Positions 1 through 5,055 of a stretch of 8,052 nucleotides of DNA are shown here, piece by piece; the first letter of the stretch is position 1; each line of letters begins with the position of its first letter. Both the position numbers and the translations under genes were made by a program. The notes under the pieces are model-generated. The model made no database searches. It was given only the letters and a program-made list of their open reading frames with translations, and was not told the DNA's origin. The DNA is from Alkalibacter saccharofermentans DSM 14828 (lineage in GTDB: Bacteria > Bacillota > Clostridia > Eubacteriales > Alkalibacteraceae). Location: contig NZ_FQTU01000026.1 in NCBI RefSeq assembly GCF_900128885.1, forward strand, positions 1 to 8,052. Reading direction: 5' to 3'.

Positions 1-441
1 ATATTCGGGCTTCCAAGGATCATCAGAAGCAGAGATCACATAGCAAAGTTTTTAAAGCTGGTAGACAGTCCGTATAATGGACTTACCCTTTGCACAGGGT
101 CACTAGGACCAAACCTGCTAAATGATATCCCTTCTATAATCAGAGAATTCCACGACAGAATCCACTTTGCCCATATAAGAAACGTAAAGGTCTTTGAAAA
201 CGGGGACTTTATAGAAGTTTCCCATAGGGGAAAAGATGGAAACGTAGATATTTACGAAGTGTTAAAAGCTTACCACGACAACGGCTTCGCCGGATACGTA
301 AGACCTGACCATGGAAGACACCTTTGGGGCGAGGAGAAAAACTGCAGGCCTGGATATGGACTGTACGACAGGGCAATGGGCGTTATGTACATGCTCGGAG
401 TATGGGATAGCTTAGATAAGGCGAAGGAACAGAATAAATAA
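1..441 (+). CDS. uxuA: D-mannonate dehydratase UxuA, C-terminal part (5' end outside window)
   Basis: Frame 1 is open from the first base to the TAA at 439-441 and encodes the last 146 residues of a protein usually about 350-360 residues long. UxuA dehydrates D-mannonate to 2-keto-3-deoxy-D-gluconate in the cytoplasm, in the hexuronate pathway. Recognisable family blocks, numbered within the fragment, are GLTLCTGSLG (27-36, with Cys31), HFAHIRNVK (55-63, with His58), YVRPDHGR (with its Asp) and the C-terminal PGYGLYDRAMG. From knowledge of the family, the Cys, His and Asp in these blocks are the metal-site residues. The xylose-isomerase-like TIM-barrel substrate site needs a further N-terminal half that is not visible here. 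A hairpin terminator follows 12 bases after the stop, so this gene probably ends a transcript that begins upstream. Its base composition is somewhat richer in G and C than that of the genes at 712-7460. Confidence in the family is high. Confidence 0.93.
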   Translation: MFGLPRIIRSRDHIAKFLKLVDSPYNGLTLCTGSLGPNLLNDIPSIIREFHDRIHFAHIRNVKVFENGDFIEVSHRGKDGNVDIYEVLKAYHDNGFAGYVRPDHGRHLWGEEKNCRPGYGLYDRAMGVMYMLGVWDSLDKAKEQNK

Positions 442-453
442 ATTAATAAAAAT

Positions 454-490
454 GAAGCCTCTTTTCTGAATAATTTAGGAAAGGGGCTTT
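454..490 (+). terminator. Rho-independent-type terminator after uxuA
   Basis: The arm at 455-465 (AAGCCTCTTTT) pairs with 479-489 (GAAAGGGGCTT) over 11 base pairs with two G-U pairs, enclosing a 13-base loop. Only three T residues follow, at 488-490, so the T-tract is weak. The position, just after the uxuA stop and before a regulator with its own promoter, supports termination, probably incomplete. Confidence 0.6.
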
Positions 491-587
491 CATAGTTATA
501 TGTTGAGTTCTGATAAGGGAACGTAATGATAAAGGCGATAAGTCTCGTAGAATGTGCATGGGAGTGCTTGGCTCATAAAAAAACTTG

Positions 588-617
588 TTGACATTTAGCT
601 GGATATTAAGTTAGTAT
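588..617 (+). promoter_or_regulatory. Putative sigma-A promoter for the GntR regulator gene
   Basis: A perfect -35 box TTGACA lies at 588-593. A TAGTAT -10-like box lies at 612-617 after an 18-base spacer. Transcription would start near 624, giving a leader of about 88 bases before the ATG at 712. The sequence AACTTGT at 582-588 overlaps the -35 box and equals one half-site of the operator palindrome found at 1786-1802, which may mean autoregulation. The rest of the 442-711 gap shows no supported gene. Confidence 0.45.
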
Positions 618-711
618 TTTATACAAAAGACAAGGTGCTTAGGGTCTTTATTAGCAGTTATTGAATAACTAGCTTTAAGTAGTAATATAAATGGGATGTG
701 AATAATAATAA

Positions 712-1425
712 ATGAGCAGTATAAGCGATTTGATTTATGAGGATATAGAGTCACAGATAATCAACGGGGAATTAAAGCCGGGAGACAAATTGCCTTCGGA
801 AAATGAATTATGCGAGAAATGGAATACAAGTAGAATTTCTGTAAGGCAATCTTTGGAAAGACTTATTAGCTTAAGAGTCCTTTATAAGGCTCAAGGTAAG
901 GGGACTTTTGTAAGCGAACCTGATCCTTCTATTTTTTTAAATCCTTTGATATCGTTTTTGATGTTTCGAGATGAGAATATTATTGATATTCTCCAGTTTA
1001 GAAGCATTATTGAAGTTGGAAATGTTAGATTGTGTGCGATAAATAGAAGTGTTGAGAATTTGAAGAATCTCAAAAAATATATTAGAATAATGGACGAAAA
1101 TAATATCGATAAAGTTCCAAACAGAATATTTGCTGAAGCTGATCTAGACTTTCATATGGAAATAGCGCGTGGTAGCAATAATCCCTTGAATGTTAAAACA
1201 AATGAGATGTTCAGGCACGTAATGCGCAAACATCAAATAAATGTAAATGAAAAACTAGGGTTGTCGAGCAGCATAAAAGAACACAAGAATATATATACTG
1301 CAATTGAGGAAAAAAATCCTGAATTAGCAGCCCATTTCATGCAGAGTCATATCTCTAGAACTATCGAAGATATAAAAAAATTGAATGTTGATACATATAT
1401 AGATTTGGAAAATCTAGCCAAATAA
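712..1425 (+). CDS. GntR-family transcriptional regulator, FadR subfamily with FCD ligand domain
   Basis: A 237-residue protein of normal length for the FadR subfamily. Residues 4-68 form the winged helix-turn-helix, with the typical LKPGDKLPSENEL block, SRISVRQSLERL recognition segment and QGKGTFV wing. Residues from about 88 to 223 form the all-helical FCD ligand-binding domain. The FCD metal-site pattern can be seen: Asp144 and His148 (DLDFH), His191 (EHKNIY) and His213 (MQSHI). FCD proteins usually bind carboxylate metabolites, which fits the sugar-acid enzymes next to it. Start choice: ATG 712 is the first residue of the conserved N-terminus, and the in-frame ATG at 691 is followed by a stop after four codons. 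The ribosome-binding site is weak (GGGATG at 693-698). The gene has its own putative promoter and terminator, and likely controls the operon that begins at 1932 through the palindromes at 1544 and 1786. The ligand cannot be told from sequence. Confidence 0.93.
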   Translation: MSSISDLIYEDIESQIINGELKPGDKLPSENELCEKWNTSRISVRQSLERLISLRVLYKAQGKGTFVSEPDPSIFLNPLISFLMFRDENIIDILQFRSIIEVGNVRLCAINRSVENLKNLKKYIRIMDENNIDKVPNRIFAEADLDFHMEIARGSNNPLNVKTNEMFRHVMRKHQINVNEKLGLSSSIKEHKNIYTAIEEKNPELAAHFMQSHISRTIEDIKKLNVDTYIDLENLAK

Positions 1426-1450
1426 ATGGCGATAATATTTTTTGCTAACG

Positions 1451-1486
1451 AAAGCTTGGGGTTACGACCTTGGGCTTTGTTTTTTT
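1451..1486 (+). terminator. Intrinsic terminator after the GntR gene
   Basis: AAAGCTTGGGG at 1451-1461 pairs with CCTTGGGCTTT at 1468-1478 along its whole length (11 pairs, four of them G-U) around a 6-base loop. One G and then seven T residues (1480-1486) follow. It sits 25 bases after the regulator stop, so it separates the regulator transcript from the operon promoter at 1745. Confidence 0.75.
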
Positions 1487-1526
1487 GAGGTGGCAGAAAG
1501 ATAATGAGATTGGTGAACATAAGTGG

Positions 1527-1577
1527 AAACGAATACAGCGAGCAACTTGTAAAACAAGTTGCTCGCTGTATTCGTTT
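1527..1577. repeat. Perfect 51-base palindrome (24-base arms, 3-base centre) with an operator-like core
   Basis: Bases 1527-1550 are the exact reverse complement of 1554-1577, with AAA at 1551-1553 between them. The arms run outward through AGCGAGC and GAATAC to AAAC. No T-run follows, so it is not an intrinsic terminator, and a true terminator already lies at 1451-1486. The central 17 bases are nearly the same as the operator-like palindrome at 1786-1802. The outer 17 bases of each arm are unexplained. It could be a high-affinity regulator site, a cruciform or RNA hairpin, or a small palindromic repeat element. Confidence 0.95.
1544..1560. promoter_or_regulatory. Candidate distal operator for the GntR regulator
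   Basis: The sequence AACTTGT-AAA-ACAAGTT is a 7+3+7 inverted repeat at the centre of the larger palindrome. It differs from the promoter-proximal palindrome at 1786-1802 at one central base only. The length and symmetry suit a GntR-type dimer. Its centre is 242 bases upstream of the centre of the other site, so it would act as an auxiliary operator. Binding by this regulator is inferred, not shown. Confidence 0.6.
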
Positions 1578-1584
1578 AGAATGA

Positions 1585-1744
1585 AATAGATTTACAAAAC
1601 AGCATAAAGATACGTACTAAAAACCAAGGTTGATGTCAACGTTAATGGCAGATAATCGTAAAATAGGTTTAATGTGTAAAAAAAAGCAGAACAATTGCCA
1701 AATAATGCAACCATGAAAACGATTCACAAGAAAACAAAAAAACA
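1585..1744. other. Non-coding AT-rich stretch of the control region
   Basis: No ORF with a ribosome-binding site and no strong hairpin was seen in this stretch between the 51-base palindrome and the operon promoter. A cre-like but incomplete motif occurs at 1714-1726. A-tracts are frequent (for example 1678-1685 and 1733-1741) and could give intrinsic bending between the two palindromes. That last point is inference. Confidence 0.5.
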
Positions 1745-1773
1745 TTGACATGAAAAAATGTATAACGTATAAT
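1745..1773 (+). promoter_or_regulatory. Consensus sigma-A promoter of the larA-like/TRAP operon
   Basis: TTGACA at 1745-1750 and TATAAT at 1768-1773 match the vegetative consensus at every base, with the ideal 17-base spacer. Transcription is predicted to start near 1780, giving a leader of about 150 bases. A promoter this close to consensus needs strong repression, and the palindrome at 1786-1802 is placed to give it. Confidence 0.85.
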
Positions 1774-1785
1774 TGTCACAACGGC

Positions 1786-1802
1786 AACTTGTAATACAAG
1801 TT
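1786..1802. promoter_or_regulatory. Candidate promoter-proximal operator for the GntR regulator
   Basis: AACTTGTAATACAAGTT is a perfect palindrome (8+1+8) at about +7 to +23 from the predicted start, a position that would block RNA polymerase escape. The same motif with one central change recurs at 1544-1560, and a lone half-site overlaps the -35 box of the regulator gene at 582-588. The neighbouring FadR-type GntR protein is the obvious candidate to bind it. Confidence 0.75.
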
Positions 1803-1931
1803 TGAGATATTTAGATACAACGATTTTACTTTGTAAAAGTGCTGAAAAAGAGATTTCTTTTAAAGCTAATGAGAAATCGTTTTAGAATGCAGTGTATATC
1901 AAGAATTGAAAAGTTAGATAGAGGTGACATA
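1803..1931 (+). promoter_or_regulatory. Long 5' leader of the larA-like gene with alternative stems
   Basis: About 130 bases of leader with no supported ORF. AAATCGTT at 1874-1881 can pair with AACGATTT at 1819-1826. The overlapping AGAAATC at 1872-1878 can instead pair with GATTTCT at 1852-1858, so the two stems exclude each other. A small hairpin (TTTTAC, TTT, GTAAAA) lies at 1824-1838. No known riboswitch family is recognised, and in AT-rich sequence these stems may be chance. Confidence 0.3.
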
Positions 1932-3200
1932 ATGGAAATTGTAAACAAATTAATTGAAGACATCAAAATACCTAAGATGGCAAAAGTAAGACAAATATTC
2001 CCTCGCCCAATTGTTGAAGATGTAGCAGGGGCTGTAAACATAGAACTTTCAAAAGATGAAATAAAAGAAAGAATAAAACCTGGAATGAAAATTGCTATTA
2101 CTGGCGGCAGTCGAGGCGTCGCAAATATTGCAATAATTTTGAAAGAAGTAGCTAGCTTTATAAAAGAACAAGGTGCTGAGCCATTTATCATACCGGCAAT
2201 GGGGAGTCATGGTGGAGCTACTGCTGAAGGTCAAACAGAGGTTTTGGAAAGCTATGGCATTACTGAAGAGTTTTGTGGTTGTCAAATTAAATCTACTATG
2301 GAGACAACACACATAGGATATACTGATGAGCAACATCCGGTGTATATTGATAAATTTGCTGCTGAAGCAGACGGTATTGTAGTTGTAAATCGGATTAAGC
2401 CCCATACTTGCTTTCGAGGAACTTATGAATCTGGATTGATGAAAATGATCACAATAGGTTTAGGAAAACAAAAAGGAGCAGATGTATGTCATGCAGCTGG
2501 TTTTAAACATATGGCGAGACTAGTTCCGTTGTTTGCAAATGCAATTCTCGCTAATTCCAATATTTTATTTGGGATAGCAACTCTTGAGAATCCTTTTGAT
2601 GAAACGTGCAAGGTGTTAGCTTTAACAAATGAACAAATTCCAGCAGTAGAACCCAATCTTTTAATAGAGGCAAAAGGAATGATGGCTAAAATCTTATTTG
2701 ACGATATTGATGTTTTAATAGTCGATAAGATTGGGAAGAATTACTCAGGAGACGGTATGGATCCTAACATATCGGGAACGTTCTGTACTCCATACGCATC
2801 AGGAGGCGTTAAAGCACAGAGAGTAGCAGTTCTTGATCTCAGTGATGAAACCCACGGCAACGCAGTCGGAATGGGGTCTGCAGACTTAACAACTAGAAGA
2901 TTGTTCGAAAAAGCAGATCTTGCAAAAACATACCCTAATGCCATAACATCAACAGTGGTAAACAATATTAAAATTCCAATGATTTTAAATAGCGACAGAG
3001 ATGTTATAAAAGCAGCTATTAAAACTTGCAATGAAATAGATAGAGAAAATCCGCTAATTGTTAGGATTGGAAATACATTGCATGTAGAGTACATTTATAT
3101 TTCGGAAGCGCTTTTAGATAAAGCGAAAGAAATGACAAATGTTGAAGTCATTAGCGAAGCTGAAGAAATGGAATTTGATGACAAAGGCAATTTGTGGTGA
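1932..3200 (+). CDS. LarA-superfamily (nickel-pincer) 2-hydroxyacid racemase/epimerase homologue
   Basis: A 422-residue protein, close to the length of lactate racemase LarA, with the N-terminal DUF2088/LarA domain. ITGGSRGVANIA (56-67) begins a nucleotide-fold-like segment, PAMGSHGGAT lies at 88-97 and IKPHTCFRGTYESGLMKM at 155-172. His93, His158, Lys171 and His187 fall with spacings of 65, 13 and 16 residues. In L. plantarum LarA the catalytic histidines 108 and 174, the cofactor-bound Lys184 and the Ni-ligand His200 have spacings of 66, 10 and 16. The correspondence supports a working pincer-cofactor enzyme in the cytoplasm that inverts C2 of a 2-hydroxy acid. The family includes lactate and malate racemases and a D-gluconate 2-epimerase. 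The context (mannonate and fructuronate enzymes, TRAP porter) points to a hexonate substrate. Start: ATG 1932 is preceded by GAGGTG at 1921-1926. An in-frame GTG at 1839 lacks a ribosome-binding site. The substrate is inferred, the family is firm. Confidence 0.88.
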   Translation: MEIVNKLIEDIKIPKMAKVRQIFPRPIVEDVAGAVNIELSKDEIKERIKPGMKIAITGGSRGVANIAIILKEVASFIKEQGAEPFIIPAMGSHGGATAEGQTEVLESYGITEEFCGCQIKSTMETTHIGYTDEQHPVYIDKFAAEADGIVVVNRIKPHTCFRGTYESGLMKMITIGLGKQKGADVCHAAGFKHMARLVPLFANAILANSNILFGIATLENPFDETCKVLALTNEQIPAVEPNLLIEAKGMMAKILFDDIDVLIVDKIGKNYSGDGMDPNISGTFCTPYASGGVKAQRVAVLDLSDETHGNAVGMGSADLTTRRLFEKADLAKTYPNAITSTVVNNIKIPMILNSDRDVIKAAIKTCNEIDRENPLIVRIGNTLHVEYIYISEALLDKAKEMTNVEVISEAEEMEFDDKGNLW

Positions 3201-3403
3201 GTGTAGTAAAGGGCTTAACTATCACCCTTGACCATTGTGAAAACGTTATTATTATATAGATTGAGCATAGTATTGATTTTCATTATATAATCTTTATGAT
3301 AATGACCATAATATATTCAATTAATTTTAGGAGGTGAGCAATAAGTTACTAATGTATGTGTAATATTGCAAAATGCTATTAATTAATCCGAGGGGGAAAA
3401 AGA
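3201..3403 (+). other. Intergenic region between the larA-like gene and dctP, with an unused Shine-Dalgarno
   Basis: This 203-base gap has no supported gene and no clear terminator (AAGGG 3209-3213 with CCCTT 3225-3229 is a weak stem with no T-run), so read-through from the upstream gene is likely. A near-perfect Shine-Dalgarno AGGAGGTG lies at 3329-3336, but no start codon follows at useful spacing. The next ATG (3352) is 15 bases further on and encodes only three residues before TAA. The real dctP ribosome-binding site is GAGGGGG at 3390-3396. A weak promoter-like pair (TTGAGC 3261-3266, TATAAT 3286-3291) has a 19-base spacer. Confidence 0.5.
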
Positions 3404-4456
3404 ATGAATCGTAAAAAGTTATCTTTAATCAGTATCTTACTAGTTTTATCAATGACGTTCTTAGCCTGTAACAACTCAAATGGAGGAGAGAACCAAAATC
3501 AAGATGAAAATGGAAATCAATCAACAGGAATAACCGAAAAAATAGAATTGAGTTTAGGACATGGGCAAGCATTAGAGAGTCCACCACATAAAGCCTTAGT
3601 TGCTTTTTCGGATATAGTTAAGGAAAAAAGTGATGGGATGATCGAAATACAGATATTCCCTGCTAACCAATTAGGGAATGAGAGAGATTTAGCAGAAGGT
3701 TTGGAAATGGGCACTATTGATATGGCGTATATATCGTCAGGTGTTATGGAAAACTTCCAACCTAAATTAGGCGTTTATAGCCTGCCATTTATATTTAGAG
3801 ATATAGATCACGTAGAAAAAATTGTAAATGGATCTATAGGTGAAGAATTATATGCACCAATGCTAGAAGATCAGGGCATTAGAGTCATGAAAGCTTTTGT
3901 TCAAGGGTTTAGATATTTGTATTCGAATACACCAATGCCTAAGTTGGAAGACTTTGCAGGTGTAAAAATCCGTGTTCCAGAATCTCCAGCATTTGTAGGC
4001 ACATGGAATAGCCTAGGAGCTAATCCAACTCCTATGCCATGGGGAGAGCTATACACTTCAATGCAAACTGGAGTGGTAGATGCGTTTGAAGTTCATACAT
4101 ATTCAGTAGTTGTAGAGCACCTTTATGAAGTAATTAAGCACATGACAACAACAGGCCATATTCTTTCTACATCATTGGTCATGGTAAGTGAAGACGTATT
4201 CTCAACTCTTCCTCAAGAAGCACAAGACATAATTAATGAAGCTATAGAGGAAGCTTGGGCTGTTAACTATGACTTGATTGTCAATGGCAACGAAAAAAAT
4301 ATTGAGACTTTAAGAAACGAAAAGGGAGTAGAAGTACACGAAGTATCACAGGAAGAAAGAGCTGAAATGAGACAAGCAGCACAATCTTTATATGATGAAT
4401 ATGCTCAAAATCTAGATGCGGGCGATTTGATCAATACTATCGAAAACACGAACTAA
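3404..4456 (+). CDS. dctP: TRAP transporter solute-binding protein (DctP family), lipoprotein
   Basis: A 350-residue extracytoplasmic binding protein. The N-terminus has Lys/Arg at 3-5, a hydrophobic stretch at 6-20 and a lipobox FLAC with Cys22, so it should be lipid-anchored to the outer face of the membrane. An Asn/Gln/Glu-rich linker at 23-40 follows. The mature domain shows DctP blocks: FPANQLGNERDLAEGLEMGT (85-104), VKIRVPES (187-194) and PMPWGELYTSMQTGVVDAFE (210-229). Arg190 is in the place of the family's conserved arginine, which binds the substrate carboxylate. The protein captures an organic acid, here most likely a hexonate or hexuronate judging from the neighbours, and delivers it to DctQM. 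ATG 3404 follows GAGGGGG at a normal distance. A strong hairpin lies between this gene and dctQ, which may raise the expression of the binding protein over the membrane parts. Confidence 0.95.
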   Translation: MNRKKLSLISILLVLSMTFLACNNSNGGENQNQDENGNQSTGITEKIELSLGHGQALESPPHKALVAFSDIVKEKSDGMIEIQIFPANQLGNERDLAEGLEMGTIDMAYISSGVMENFQPKLGVYSLPFIFRDIDHVEKIVNGSIGEELYAPMLEDQGIRVMKAFVQGFRYLYSNTPMPKLEDFAGVKIRVPESPAFVGTWNSLGANPTPMPWGELYTSMQTGVVDAFEVHTYSVVVEHLYEVIKHMTTTGHILSTSLVMVSEDVFSTLPQEAQDIINEAIEEAWAVNYDLIVNGNEKNIETLRNEKGVEVHEVSQEERAEMRQAAQSLYDEYAQNLDAGDLINTIENTN

Positions 4457-4466
4457 GCTGTTAAAT

Positions 4467-4494
4467 GAGCTGATCTAGCATGCTAGATCAGCTC
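4467..4494. repeat. 28-base perfect palindrome between dctP and dctQ (intercistronic hairpin)
   Basis: Bases 4467-4480 are exactly reverse-complementary to 4481-4494. As RNA this gives a 12-base-pair stem with a GCAT loop, 10 bases after the dctP stop. No T-run follows, so full termination is unlikely. Hairpins in this place often protect the upstream binding-protein mRNA or lower expression of the membrane subunits, and that role is inferred here. Confidence 0.8.
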
Positions 4495-4537
4495 TAATAA
4501 ATTATTGCAGTATTAACTGGTAAGGAGATGATTTGAT

Positions 4538-5041
4538 TTGGGTAGATTATTCAAAATATTTGACACTTTGGTGAAAGTTGCTACTGGAGGTCTTTTTGTA
4601 AGTTTTATAGGCATAATATGGATGCAAGTGTTTTCAAGGTATGTATTAAACAACTCAATAACTTGGGCTGAAGAATTTGCACGATACAGTTTTGTATGGA
4701 TGATATTTTTAGCAGGAGGAATTGCGCTGGATAAGAGGGCATACATGGGATTGGATATAATTTTCAACTTTTTTTCTGATAAAAAGAAAAAGATCATAGT
4801 GTTGTTTACAGATGTATGCGTAATTTCATTTTTAGTTTTTTTAGGTTCGGCAGGTTATGAAATTGTTGGAAGGACGATGAGACAAACATCACCAGCTTTG
4901 AGAATACCACTTGGTTATGCATACTCCGCTATTCCTGTAGGCTGTCTGATAATGCTAATATACGCCGTCAGGAGAATGTACGTAGACATAAGAAATGGGA
5001 AACAAGAAACAATGGCGTCAAAAGCTACAAAACAGATATAA
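4538..5041 (+). CDS. dctQ: TRAP transporter small membrane subunit (DctQ family)
   Basis: A 167-residue protein with four predicted membrane segments at about 15-35, 50-65, 86-104 and 127-144, as expected for DctQ. The family signature is clear: MQVFSRYVLNNS (29-40) followed by ITWAEEFARYSFVWMIFLAG (41-60). DctQ sits in the cytoplasmic membrane and joins with DctM for sodium-coupled uptake of the ligand held by the DctP protein. The start is TTG 4538, with AAGGAG at 4522-4527 ten bases upstream. The upstream ATG at 4528 is out of frame, and the frame itself is closed by TGA at 4529-4531, so TTG is the best choice. Only 14 bases separate its stop from the dctM start, so the two are translated from one mRNA. 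Confidence 0.93.
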   Translation: MGRLFKIFDTLVKVATGGLFVSFIGIIWMQVFSRYVLNNSITWAEEFARYSFVWMIFLAGGIALDKRAYMGLDIIFNFFSDKKKKIIVLFTDVCVISFLVFLGSAGYEIVGRTMRQTSPALRIPLGYAYSAIPVGCLIMLIYAVRRMYVDIRNGKQETMASKATKQI

Positions 5042-5055
5042 AGGGGTGATTTCGA

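Noticed and set aside
526..591. 21-codon ORF before the regulator promoter with AAGGGA upstream
   Set aside because: It lies after the uxuA terminator and before the regulator promoter, so little transcription is expected, and the peptide is not recognisable.
1504..1584. 26-codon ORF (ATG 1504, TGA 1582) with GAGGTGG upstream that spans the 51-base palindrome
   Set aside because: Most of it is palindrome sequence, it lies between a terminator and the operon promoter, and it resembles no known peptide. The ribosome-binding match is probably chance, though a leader peptide cannot be excluded.
1714..1726. cre-like catabolite-repression site TGAAAACGATTCA
   Set aside because: It is one base short of the 14-base cre consensus and does not match its right half in register. 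It also lies about 20 bases upstream of the -35 box. Suggestive but not enough.
1839..1931. 31-residue N-terminal extension of the LarA homologue starting at GTG 1839
   Set aside because: There is no ribosome-binding site at the GTG, the extension is a Lys/Arg/Phe-rich run unlike the family, and ATG 1932 has GAGGTG at good spacing.
3261..3291. Promoter for the TRAP genes (TTGAGC and TATAAT)
   Set aside because: The spacer is 19 bases and the -35 box is weak. In AT-rich DNA a TATAAT alone is common, and read-through from 1745 is sufficient.
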